Of a DNA stretch of 36,683 nt, positions 1 through 7,147 are shown piece by piece. A program made the translations under genes and the position numbers. The notes beneath the pieces are model-generated. The model worked only from the letters and a program-made list of their open reading frames with translations. It did no database searches and was not told the DNA's origin. Every line of letters starts with the position of its first letter. The first letter of the stretch is position 1. Source of the stretch: Cyclobacteriaceae bacterium (GTDB lineage: Bacteria; Bacteroidota; Bacteroidia; Cytophagales; Cyclobacteriaceae); assembly GCA_028278225.1 (NCBI GenBank), contig JANQEU010000007.1, forward strand, positions 1-36,683. The letters are read 5' to 3'.

Positions 1-1
1 A

Positions 2-223
2 GAAGCAGGATCAAAAAGCAGTAATGTCAAGCACCGTCAATTCTGGCAGCATCATAATAAGCCCATTGAGCTTTGGAGTCCCAAAGTGATCGATCAGAAA
101 GTAGATTACATTCACATGAATCCGGTTGTAGCCGGGTTCGTCTTAGAACCGGAACACTGGAAATACAGCAGTGCAATAGATTATGCAGGCGGGACAGGCT
201 TGTTAGCTATTGATTTTGTTTAG
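2..223 (+). CDS. REP-associated (Y1/IS200-like) transposase, C-terminal part
   Basis: This is the 3' end of a gene that starts before the window. Frame 2 is open from base 2 to the TAG at 221-223 and gives 73 residues. The segment FWQHHNKPIELW, then VDYIHMNPVVAGFV and the WKYSSAIDY stretch are the characteristic C-terminal signature of TnpA_REP (RAYT) proteins, single-strand Y1 transposases of the IS200/IS605 superfamily. The HUH motif and catalytic tyrosine lie upstream or near the lost part, so activity cannot be judged. RAYTs are usually single-copy and associated with small palindromes; a GC-rich imperfect palindrome lies 36 bases downstream of the stop. The family call is firm from the residues; the link to that palindrome is inference. 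Confidence 0.85.
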   Translation, partial: EAGSKSSNVKHRQFWQHHNKPIELWSPKVIDQKVDYIHMNPVVAGFVLEPEHWKYSSAIDYAGGTGLLAIDFV

Positions 224-419
224 GGTGATACTATTTAATTTAAGGCAATTTTATTTAGGGCACACGCGTGCGCCAACTTCGGGGTGCCAACCTTGGGGGA
301 TTTGCTCTGGCAAGTTCCACATCTGTTGCCCCGGCAGCAGATGAAGGGCGAGTTGCTCAACTATTTGCAAAGAGCTCAGTTGGCCATTCGCCATATCGCT
401 TGTTATCTTGAGTACAGTT
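224..419. other. Non-coding stretch with two hairpins
   Basis: No gene is visible here. Two inverted repeats are: a GC-rich near-palindrome at 259-274 (GGCACACGCGTGCGCC, two mismatches that pair as G-U in RNA), and a 9-bp stem at 322-341 (TCTGTTGCC / GGCAGCAGA, one G-U pair, two-base loop). The first could belong to the adjacent RAYT transposase. On the minus strand, just after the stop of the DUF4145 gene, the sequence runs AACAAGCGATATGG, resembling AACAAACACTATGG found just after the next minus-strand gene (1466-2386). This suggests both genes share a similar 3' flank. Confidence 0.5.
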
Positions 420-1208
420 TCATTTAAGCTTTCTTTCTTTCTTTAATTCTTCTTGAAGAGCCTTCATCTTGGCTGGCTTCATAAAAACTTCATAGGTCAT
501 ATGCAAGAAAAGATCATGAACCCCATTTGCCTGTTCATGAGTAAACGAATGAAGATCAACGTCATCGTCTGGATGAGCACCTTGATTCCCAATGTCTTTT
601 ATGATTTTTGCATTATCGTGAAAAACATCAGTTAAGTCAATTTTCAAGTTATTTTCGTTGTTTTTCAGCCATTCTAGCTGGTTGAACAAGGTTTTCCCTT
701 TAGCACCAAGTTGTTTTGCAATTACTTGAATAGCCCTTCGAAACATTATGGTTGCTGATGTGTATTTGCCGTTCGCCAGACAAAATGAAGCTTCACTAAC
801 AGTTTCAATCAATGTCTTATTTTCCTTGGTGTTAGGGATGTGTTTAGCTGAATAAGTTTCTTCAATAACAGGGATTCGATACAGTTGATAGTATTCATAA
901 ACATGATCATCAGTTTCGTCTCCATCTTCATCTTGCTTATATGTCATGAAGCTTACGGTATGGAGAAAACTTAACCTGCTACAACTTGGACATTGAATAA
1001 AGAAAATGGTGAATTGAGTTGCTGGATTCTGTCTGAATTTTGGCGTGTTATAGGCACGGTCATGAATCTTAAGAAAAGCGTCCTTTTGACATGCATCACA
1101 TTTACCACCGAACTCGGTTTGGTAGTTTTGTTCGGGGCTTAGTGTGAACAGAAGTTTATAGTTAGTCCTGACGTATTTTTCAAATTCCTCGGAGTTAAAA
1201 AGTTCCAT
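420..1208 (-). CDS. DUF4145 domain protein with N-terminal zinc ribbon
   Basis: A 262-residue soluble protein. Two cysteine pairs, C37/C40 and C73/C76 (the second as CPSC), form a likely zinc ribbon. The C-terminal half (about 130-245) is helical and carries the DUF4145 pattern: ATIMFRRAIQ, a K-LFNQLEWL stretch and the IGNQGAHPDDD motif near 211-221. DUF4145 proteins are scattered and often sit in mobile or defence-linked DNA; their biochemical role is not settled. The single ATG at 1208 is the only sensible start, and a GTTGGAC heptamer lies 23 bases upstream on the coding strand. Genes on both sides are spaced by long non-coding DNA, so it is probably transcribed alone. No signal peptide or membrane segment is seen. 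Confidence 0.8.
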   Translation of the reverse strand: MELFNSEEFEKYVRTNYKLLFTLSPEQNYQTEFGGKCDACQKDAFLKIHDRAYNTPKFRQNPATQFTIFFIQCPSCSRLSFLHTVSFMTYKQDEDGDETDDHVYEYYQLYRIPVIEETYSAKHIPNTKENKTLIETVSEASFCLANGKYTSATIMFRRAIQVIAKQLGAKGKTLFNQLEWLKNNENNLKIDLTDVFHDNAKIIKDIGNQGAHPDDDVDLHSFTHEQANGVHDLFLHMTYEVFMKPAKMKALQEELKKERKLK

Positions 1209-1465
1209 GATTGCAGGTATTCAATATAACGTCCAACTATGGTGCGTGTGGCTACCAGTCGCTGGATTGCAGATAAAGGTAATGAATCCCCGGCTAAGCA
1301 ATTCAAGTTGACCATAAGGAAATCACGTATCCATGATCCAGACCAAACAAAACATTACTCAACGTGCACCGCAGTTCCAAGTCGGGGATGAATGGCCTAT
1401 GAGGACATGAAGCCTGTAAAGAGAAGTGGTGCCACATGCATTCCATAGTGTTTGTTGTTAGTAGT
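1209..1465 (-). repeat. attC-like imperfect inverted repeat between two accessory genes
   Basis: This 257-base gap holds two related arms in inverse orientation. The arm next to the downstream gene (1231-1259 on the plus strand) begins GTCCAACTATGG and continues TGCGTGTGGCTACC. The arm next to the upstream gene (1425-1460), read on the minus strand, is AACAAACACTATGG then ATGCATGTGGCACC. Allowing small gaps they match along about 28 bases. The outer heptamer GTCCAAC on the plus strand (GTTGGAC on the minus) fits the RYYYAAC/GTTRRRY core of integron attC sites. The central part shows no gene. The geometry is seen directly; calling it an integron-type site is inference, and the span is longer than usual attC sites. 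Confidence 0.4.
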
Positions 1466-2386
1466 TTAGTAAAGTTCAGGATTAATAAACCTTAGTACAT
1501 TGAAGGTATCATCAATATTTCTTATTAATGCTCTATCTGCCCTAATTCTAAACTTTTCTATCAGACTACCAATCTCAACTGTTTCTTCTTCACTAATTAG
1601 CCCGCTGCTGGCCAACGTTCTATAGGCAACCAAGATTACATATTTTGTATATAGTTGTTCGCAAATTTTTGATAAGCTATTAAGAATCGCCAAACTCTCT
1701 TCATCAGGTTTGAGTTCGACAGCATATGCTAATGCCAAATACATTCCCTCTTTTGGGTATTGCACTAGTAAATCATTTTTTGGCAGATCGTGTCTAACAA
1801 CGATTTGTCCCATTTTTCGACCAAGTTCTGCTTTCAATTTTAGTCGTTCGGCATAATCAGGTATGCTGGTTCTGGATACATATGAGTCAACAAGTTTTAT
1901 TAATGATTGTATAGCATCAGTACCTGATTTTTCAAATGAATCTTTTTTAATATTTTTTAAACTTACAGCCAACTTGACATCCTCAATTCTTTCTTGTGTA
2001 GAGCTTAGTTCGACCTTCGTAGTCTCCATTTGTTTTTTGGTTTCTTTGGAAGTTTTTTCAGCTTTCTTGGCTGCTTCCAAGATCTTCTCTCCAACTGTAT
2101 TTATAAACCGTCTAGAAAAAATTGCGGCAACTAGGCAGAAACCGGCAAAAATCAGATAGTTTATTTTATTAAAATCTTCTTCGTTTTCAATTAGGTTGGA
2201 AGCTATCATTTTGAGAAATGCTGGAACCAAAATGGCAGCACCAATACCAAGGAATATGTATTTATACTTTGAATGTTTCTTATAGTCAGGTTCTTCAATA
2301 TCAAAGTTGTGCAGGTAGTTCAGTAGGCCACCAAATCCACCAATTAGGATAATTATAGCAATAAGAATTATTATATGGCTATCCAT
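1466..2386 (-). CDS. Three-TM coiled-coil membrane protein, YEATS-associated helix type
   Basis: A 306-residue membrane protein. Hydrophobic segments lie at about 4-22, 43-62 and 75-95, followed by a Lys/Glu-rich coiled coil (about 98-140, ILEAAKKAEKTSKETKKQ) and a helical C-terminal domain (about 150-306). The N-terminal pattern HIIILI..LIGGFGGLLNYL, then FLGIGAAILVPAFLKMIASNL and YLIFAGFCLVAAIFSRRFI resembles proteins annotated as YEATS-associated helix-containing. These are found in bacteria near YEATS-type domains and are suspected to belong to conflict or signalling systems. No YEATS domain is present in this window, so the partner would have to lie elsewhere. The assignment is from memory of the family pattern, not a search. 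AT-rich codon use here resembles the DUF4145 gene more than the lipid operon to the right. Confidence 0.6.
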   Translation of the reverse strand: MDSHIIILIAIIILIGGFGGLLNYLHNFDIEEPDYKKHSKYKYIFLGIGAAILVPAFLKMIASNLIENEEDFNKINYLIFAGFCLVAAIFSRRFINTVGEKILEAAKKAEKTSKETKKQMETTKVELSSTQERIEDVKLAVSLKNIKKDSFEKSGTDAIQSLIKLVDSYVSRTSIPDYAERLKLKAELGRKMGQIVVRHDLPKNDLLVQYPKEGMYLALAYAVELKPDEESLAILNSLSKICEQLYTKYVILVAYRTLASSGLISEEETVEIGSLIEKFRIRADRALIRNIDDTFNVLRFINPELY

Positions 2387-2716
2387 CTCCGATTCCCTAA
2401 CTACTAATTACTCACAACTATAAATAAACACAATCACTCTTATTCACCTTACAACTTTTTTCACGTAACTTATTGATAACCAGACCAAAATCCGTTTGTC
2501 ATCGCTTGAAGCATTTGTACACGGATATTGGGTCGGTTACCAAATACTTCAGAACGGAATCTAGTTAATTACAATTTAATTTCAAATGACTTTCTGTGCC
2601 GCCATTTGTAATCATGGCTTGTGCCGGTATAAACCGTGCGTGCGTAGAAAAACAACATTATTATGGTGGACACCGATTCGTATGTGGGATCTCAGGTGGA
2701 CTCTCATAAAAATCTG
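2387..2716. other. Non-coding stretch with paired small hairpins
   Basis: About 330 bases with no plausible gene. Two adjacent small stems sit at 2601-2618 (GCCAT / ATGGC, 8-base loop) and 2625-2636 (CGGT / ACCG, 4-base loop), followed by the alternating GTGCGTGCG. The arrangement looks like a remnant of a dispersed palindromic element, but no second copy is present in the window. No terminator with a T-run is seen for the operon ending at 2717. A Bacteroidota promoter for the gene to the left was not recognised. Confidence 0.35.
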
Positions 2717-3688
2717 CTAGATCCAGTTATTCTCCCTGTACCACCTTACAGTATCCTCAAACCCGCTTCCCAACGAACGAAAAGGTCCGAACCGGGATTT
2801 ATCCTCATCATCTGATATCGACCAATCCCTGGCAGAAAGTTCTTTAGCCTTTTCGGGGGTATAGGTCCAGTTTCGATTGAACATAATCTTCATCCAGAGG
2901 GACATGACCTTCGTGAGGATCATGAACAACCATGTTGGAATATTCAGTTTAAAGGTTCCTTTTCTGCCGAGGGCATTCCTGACAGCTTCCGATATGCTAT
3001 TCTGCGTATAAACGTGTCCGTCAAACCCGTATAAAAGCGTCATACCCCTGGTAGCAGCCTCGAATATCATATCCGCCAGATCACGGCCGTGGATCATGGT
3101 CAGTTTCCTGTTTTTACTGCCCAGGGTGACCTCCAGCCCTCGTTTTATTGCTTTGACCAACGCAAGAAAAGCTTTATCTCTTGGCCCGTAAACCGCCGTT
3201 GGTCGCACTATCAGATAATAACCGACCAAATCCTGTACCACCTGCTCTGCTTCTCTCTTACTTTGGCCATAAGTGGAAATGGGTGAGTCTTCTCCATTCC
3301 GTACAAACAGATCATTCGGTCCCCTGGCGGCAAGACTGGAAAAATAAACGAATTTGCCACTCATCTGATCCGCCTGTAAAAGTGCATCGATCAAATTCCT
3401 GGTCACTCCCACATTACCGCTGTAGAATCCATCTTTATCCCTGGCCTCGGTAACACCCGCACAGTGAATGATCAGATCCAGTTTATCCATTTTCGCCAGA
3501 TGGTCTTCAAGGTTTTGAACCTGATGATAATCGACACGGTGAATAGCCACATCGTATTTTTCGATGTAAGAGACATCGCTGTTTTCCCTTACGAAAGCTA
3601 TTACCTCATAACCGTGGTCAATTGCACTTTCAACCAGATGGCTGCCAATGAAACCATTCGCTCCCGTGATGAGAACCGACTTATTCAT
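2717..3688 (-). CDS. NAD(P)-dependent epimerase/dehydratase family reductase (CerR-like candidate)
   Basis: A 323-residue extended SDR. The Rossmann motif TGANGFIGSHL is at 8-18 (Gly9, Gly12, Gly15), and the catalytic Tyr140-x3-Lys144 lies in STYGQSKREAE, with YFSSLA (115-120) supplying the Ser. It is the last gene of the lipid operon and its ATG overlaps the stop of the phosphopantetheinyl transferase (ATGA). In Caulobacter an NAD-dependent epimerase-family protein (CerR) encoded beside serine palmitoyltransferase reduces the 3-keto group during ceramide synthesis. By position and family this gene is a good candidate for the same step, acting in the cytoplasm or at the inner membrane. A sugar-nucleotide epimerase is the alternative; no sugar-pathway genes are nearby. 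Confidence 0.75.
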   Translation of the reverse strand: MNKSVLITGANGFIGSHLVESAIDHGYEVIAFVRENSDVSYIEKYDVAIHRVDYHQVQNLEDHLAKMDKLDLIIHCAGVTEARDKDGFYSGNVGVTRNLIDALLQADQMSGKFVYFSSLAARGPNDLFVRNGEDSPISTYGQSKREAEQVVQDLVGYYLIVRPTAVYGPRDKAFLALVKAIKRGLEVTLGSKNRKLTMIHGRDLADMIFEAATRGMTLLYGFDGHVYTQNSISEAVRNALGRKGTFKLNIPTWLFMILTKVMSLWMKIMFNRNWTYTPEKAKELSARDWSISDDEDKSRFGPFRSLGSGFEDTVRWYRENNWI

Positions 3689-4278
3689 GTACCAAATATA
3701 TAGGCGCTGAAATGCCCATGATGGGTAATTGACAGGTCCACCTCCAATAAATTGTTATCCAGGTAGAAACCGGGAACCTGGTTACTGTCTTTTTTTATTG
3801 ACAGCTGACTAATGTCAAAGTTTTTCAGTTGGGACAACTGCTCGATGGCGGCCGTGTATACCAATGACGACTGCGTATAATAATCTGTAGATGAGTTGGT
3901 TAAGATCCTTGAGATAAAGTTATTCGGAGCGATAAATGAGGTTGCGTAAATATACTCCGCCTCCACGGCACACGTAGCCGTGATCTCCGAATTCCCAAAC
4001 CGGACAACAGCGCTCATTTCTTTGCCCGAACAGTCCAGGGACGCAATCTCCATTGATTTGGGATTGAACCTGTTCCTGTTTCCTAGCTTAACCGAAGATT
4101 TGTAGGCCGATTCTTTAATAGCCCATAGCGCCCATCTGTCCCGTGGGTTCTCAATCTGCATCCTGAACCGGGAAAACTCCGGTGCGGTGAAGACATGGGA
4201 GTTGAATCTTTTATAAAATGGATCACTTCCTTCTTTGACATGGTCAAGGTCGACAATGTCATTCCCGAGGGCGTTCAT
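3685..4278 (-). CDS. 4'-phosphopantetheinyl transferase
   Basis: A 197-residue protein of the AcpS/Sfp superfamily. It would transfer the phosphopantetheine arm of CoA to the serine of a carrier protein. The magnesium-binding signature is visible as GNDIVDLDHVK (Asp7) and WALWAIKESAYKS (Glu56, Lys60), the WxxKEAxxK motif with ES for EA. It overlaps the upstream ACP gene by four bases (ATGA) and the downstream reductase gene likewise, so all three are translationally coupled. The direct coupling implies it activates the ACP encoded just before it, whose serine context is unusual; that specificity is inferred. A housekeeping AcpS is expected elsewhere in the genome. Confidence 0.85.
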   Translation of the reverse strand: MNALGNDIVDLDHVKEGSDPFYKRFNSHVFTAPEFSRFRMQIENPRDRWALWAIKESAYKSSVKLGNRNRFNPKSMEIASLDCSGKEMSAVVRFGNSEITATCAVEAEYIYATSFIAPNNFISRILTNSSTDYYTQSSLVYTAAIEQLSQLKNFDISQLSIKKDSNQVPGFYLDNNLLEVDLSITHHGHFSAYIFGT

Positions 4279-4523
4279 TCCATCTTGGATTGGATTAGAT
4301 CAATGGATGAAGCTACGGTGGTCATATCATTTATCGCGTCATCGTCAATCATTATGTCAAATTCGGATTCAATATCCAAAACGATATCTACCACATGCGC
4401 AGAATTTATCTTCAGGTCATTAATAAGATCGGATGCTTCGGTGAGATTGTCAAATGCTTCGCCATCCCCCACATAAGGTTTTATGATTTCCTTTACTTTT
4501 TCTAACAATGCTTCTCTAGTCAT
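4275..4523 (-). CDS. Acyl carrier protein of the lipid operon
   Basis: An 82-residue acidic helical protein of carrier-protein length. The attachment serine is predicted at Ser41, in LKINSAHVVDIVLDIESEF. This aligns with the canonical D-S-L helix II start but reads Asn-Ser-Ala. Helix II and the following acidic stretch (SEFDIMIDDDAINDMTTV) fit a type II fatty-acid or sphingolipid ACP. It lies seven bases after the KAS gene and overlaps the transferase gene. The role is to hold growing or finished acyl chains for the synthase, dehydratase and reductase encoded upstream and then deliver them to the PLP synthase or the GNAT enzyme. Caulobacter sphingolipid loci also carry a dedicated ACP; this supports the context but is not proof. 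Confidence 0.85.
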   Translation of the reverse strand: MTREALLEKVKEIIKPYVGDGEAFDNLTEASDLINDLKINSAHVVDIVLDIESEFDIMIDDDAINDMTTVASSIDLIQSKME

Positions 4524-4530
4524 AAGTAAT

Positions 4531-5802
4531 TTATTTCCACTTTCGTAATAGGATAACGCAATTTAAGTCACCAAAACCAAAATTGGCTTTTATGACGGTA
4601 CTTATCTCCCTGTCGACCCTTGTCGTGGGTATCCGTTCCGCAGGAACGAGTTCTGATATTTCAGGATGGATTTCCCCCAAATTCAGGTTCGGGTGAATGT
4701 ACCCGTCCCTCATTTGCAGCAGGCATGCCACCAATTCTACAGAACCGGCCCCGCCAATACAATGGCCAATCATGGATTTGGGTGTATTAATGTACGGGAA
4801 CTCCTCTTTGGGTAAACCCAAAGTCTTGCTCCAGTTTTTAACCTCTATAACATCACCCTTAGTAGATGTTAAATGTCCCGAGATCAGGTCAATTTCCCGG
4901 ATATCTATTCCACTTTTATCAATACATTGGCTGATGCATTCCTGTACGGCGTCAGAATTGGGAGCGGTCATACTTCCGCCCTCACGCTGGCCACCCGAAT
5001 TAAAGTGTGAAGAAAGTATCTCTGCATATATTTTGGCCCCTCTTTCCAGGGCTGTATCCAGATCCTCAATGACCAATGCGCCGGCCCCCCCCGCTGGCAC
5101 GAAACCCATAGGTTTGATGTTCATCGGTCTGGAAGCTTTCTCCGGCTCATCATTCGATACACTGCATAAGATCCTCATCGCATCAAAACCGGACCAGATG
5201 TAACGACCATCGCCTTCCGTACTTCCGCAAAGCATACGTTTCGCCATGCCACTCTGAACGGTTTCAAAGCCCAGTGCCAATGCTTCCGAACCCGTGATAC
5301 AGGCAGATGAATTCGCCATGGTACGATTTCCAAATGCCAATGTATTATTTAAGAATGCACTTGCGCCGCTCGCCATGGTCTCCGGTATGGAGATGGTCCC
5401 GAGTTTCTTATGTTCACCCTGATCTATGGGATAGATCTTCGTATCAATGTAACTGTCCATACTTAGTGCACCTGAGCCGAAAACAGATCCCGTGTCCGGA
5501 TCCCTTTTCTCAGGATGCGTATCCAAACCGGCATCGCGCCATGCTTCCAGGCCGGCGAGACAGCCGTATATAACCGCATTATTGGTGATCTTTTTTGCAA
5601 TGAAGGGTGGTAATTGCTCCTCTATGATCTCACGGGTCACAGGGGGTTTGCCCCCAACATGACATCTGAAATTAAGTCGCTTTGATTCCTCCCAAAACCG
5701 GATTCCGGACTTGCCTGCTTTCAATGACTTGTTAAAATCCTCTACTCCTACTCCATTAGGAGCGACAACACCCATACCAGTAATTACAACCCTCTTATTC
5801 AT
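4531..5802 (-). CDS. Beta-ketoacyl-ACP synthase II (FabF-like)
   Basis: A 423-residue thiolase-fold condensing enzyme of normal KAS II length. The catalytic triad is visible: Cys168 in ANSSACITGSEA, His310 in SGHLTSTKGD and His347 in PKSMIGHCIGGAG, with Lys342 just before. The N-terminus VVITGMGVVAPNG is typical. It would extend ACP-bound acyl chains with malonyl-ACP. It begins nine bases after the dehydratase gene and precedes the ACP gene by seven bases. Divergence from FabF around the active site (SSACITG rather than a TACATG-like sequence) suggests a specialised substrate. This is the elongation step of the operon's own chain-building set rather than the housekeeping enzyme. Polyketide-type KS proteins have the same fold, but no chain-length-factor partner is present. 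Confidence 0.87.
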   Translation of the reverse strand: MNKRVVITGMGVVAPNGVGVEDFNKSLKAGKSGIRFWEESKRLNFRCHVGGKPPVTREIIEEQLPPFIAKKITNNAVIYGCLAGLEAWRDAGLDTHPEKRDPDTGSVFGSGALSMDSYIDTKIYPIDQGEHKKLGTISIPETMASGASAFLNNTLAFGNRTMANSSACITGSEALALGFETVQSGMAKRMLCGSTEGDGRYIWSGFDAMRILCSVSNDEPEKASRPMNIKPMGFVPAGGAGALVIEDLDTALERGAKIYAEILSSHFNSGGQREGGSMTAPNSDAVQECISQCIDKSGIDIREIDLISGHLTSTKGDVIEVKNWSKTLGLPKEEFPYINTPKSMIGHCIGGAGSVELVACLLQMRDGYIHPNLNLGEIHPEISELVPAERIPTTRVDREISTVIKANFGFGDLNCVILLRKWK

Positions 5803-5811
5803 TAAGCAATC

Positions 5812-6270
5812 TCATTCATTTTTGCCTGCGATCATACCTGAAATTGAGCCCTTCAGCACAACATCTCCCCCCTCGTTTGTCATCTCAACGGCACATTTCA
5901 ATTTATTAAAGCGAAAATACTCTTTTTTAGCAGTTACCATAACTTTTTCACCGGGGTAAACAGGCTTGAAAAAGTCAACATCAGCTGACGAGAACAATGG
6001 AACAACATTTTTGACGGTCTGGTTCTCTTTTGTCATTTCAAAGTAGATCCCGAACGATACCAGGCCAATCTGCGCTGCTATTTCAGTTAATATAACTCCC
6101 GGTGTGACGGGATTGCCCGGAAAATGGCCTTTATAGAAATATTCATCTTCCCTGAGACGATAAAACCCTATGATGTGATCATCGTCTACCTCGGTAATTT
6201 CATCCACAAGAAGAAAGGGATGTGCGTACGGCAATGCTTTCAGGATTTGGTCAGGTCGGGGATTTGCCAT
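5812..6270 (-). CDS. 3-hydroxyacyl-ACP dehydratase (FabZ-type hotdog)
   Basis: I place the start at 6270, giving 152 residues (MANPRPDQIL). An upstream ATG at 6300 would overlap the previous gene by 29 bases, while 6270 lies one base after that gene's TAA, a coupled arrangement. The catalytic pair sits in YKGHFPGNPVTPGVILTEIA: His49 and Glu63, at the spacing of FabZ enzymes. ALPYAHPFLLVDEI (12-25) is the usual first strand and loop. It removes water from 3-hydroxyacyl-ACP to give the trans-2-enoyl chain that the neighbouring enoyl reductase would reduce. The gene lies between that reductase and the KAS, consistent with one elongation module. Confidence 0.85.
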   Translation of the reverse strand: MANPRPDQILKALPYAHPFLLVDEITEVDDDHIIGFYRLREDEYFYKGHFPGNPVTPGVILTEIAAQIGLVSFGIYFEMTKENQTVKNVVPLFSSADVDFFKPVYPGEKVMVTAKKEYFRFNKLKCAVEMTNEGGDVVLKGSISGMIAGKNE

Positions 6271-6271
6271 A

Positions 6272-7147
6272 TTAAACCAGGTGTTCCCCTCCGTCAACAA
6301 TGATCCTCGAACCGTTTATCCAGTCTGCCTCGTCCTGTGCCAACAGGTAGATGACATTGGCGATATCCTCCGGGGTGGTAAGACGCTTCATAGGGTTTCT
6401 GAATTTCGCAGACGCCATCATCACGTCACTGCCCGGGATCATGTTCAACGAAGGAGTTTCCGTAATGCCCGCCTGAATGATGTTAGTGGTAAGTCCGGTG
6501 TGGGCCAGCTCAACGGCCATATACTTCGAGATGACATCCAGTGTGGCTTTTGCCGCGGCCACTGCTCCATACCCCTTCCACACCCTCACATCGCCCTCGC
6601 TGGTGAGACCTATTACGCGGGCCTTTTTGCTAAACAGCCCATTGTCCAGAAGATCCCTTGTCCATGATAACATGCTGGTCGCCATTGCCTGGGTGGTCAG
6701 AGTGAAATCTATCTCCTCCAGGTTGGCTTTGGGGTATTCTATGTTTTCAATAATGGATTGGGTCTCAGCAAATTTCTTTGATATCTCATCTGATATATCA
6801 TCCGGCAGTACCTTTTCCGCCTGCTTCATCAATTTCAGGTTTCCCTTTGAAATACTGTGAACGAGCAGCCGGAATTTGCCTTTGACGTCTCTTCCGGACA
6901 GATCACCGATAATATCTTTTCGTTTTTCTTCGTTCAGGGCATCTATATTGTATGAAACTACCGCTACATTATTCCGTCTGAACGACTCAAATTCCTCTTC
7001 TACTTCCTGCAGACGACCTTTCCGGTCGCGATGCAGCAACACCAGGTTCATGCCGGCTGCCGAAAGTTTTTTCGCACACGCAAGACCCATGCCACTGGAG
7101 GCCCCTAAAATAATGGCCCAATAACCGGTATTTTCAAAGACTCTCAT
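6272..7147 (-). CDS. FabI/FabL-type enoyl-ACP reductase (SDR)
   Basis: A 291-residue classical-size SDR. The cofactor motif GASSGMG is at 15-21. The active-site pair is Tyr193-x6-Lys200 (GYGAVAAAKATLD), the wide spacing of enoyl-ACP reductases, not the YxxxK of ketoreductases. LLVHSIS at 94-100 matches the VHSI segment of FabI, and the C-terminal IIVDGGEHLV is typical. A classical GxxxGxG loop combined with the wide Tyr-Lys spacing resembles FabL. It would reduce enoyl-ACP made by the adjacent dehydratase. Its ATG shares one base with the stop of the GNAT gene (TAATG). Residues about 110-150 form an extra, charged segment compared with FabL. Automated annotation would probably just say SDR oxidoreductase. 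Confidence 0.75.
   Translation of the reverse strand: MRVFENTGYWAIILGASSGMGLACAKKLSAAGMNLVLLHRDRKGRLQEVEEEFESFRRNNVAVVSYNIDALNEEKRKDIIGDLSGRDVKGKFRLLVHSISKGNLKLMKQAEKVLPDDISDEISKKFAETQSIIENIEYPKANLEEIDFTLTTQAMATSMLSWTRDLLDNGLFSKKARVIGLTSEGDVRVWKGYGAVAAAKATLDVISKYMAVELAHTGLTTNIIQAGITETPSLNMIPGSDVMMASAKFRNPMKRLTTPEDIANVIYLLAQDEADWINGSRIIVDGGEHLV

Noticed and set aside
6271-6300. Longer start of the dehydratase at 6300
   Set aside because: It adds ten residues outside the family and a 29-base overlap, while 6270 follows the previous stop by one base.
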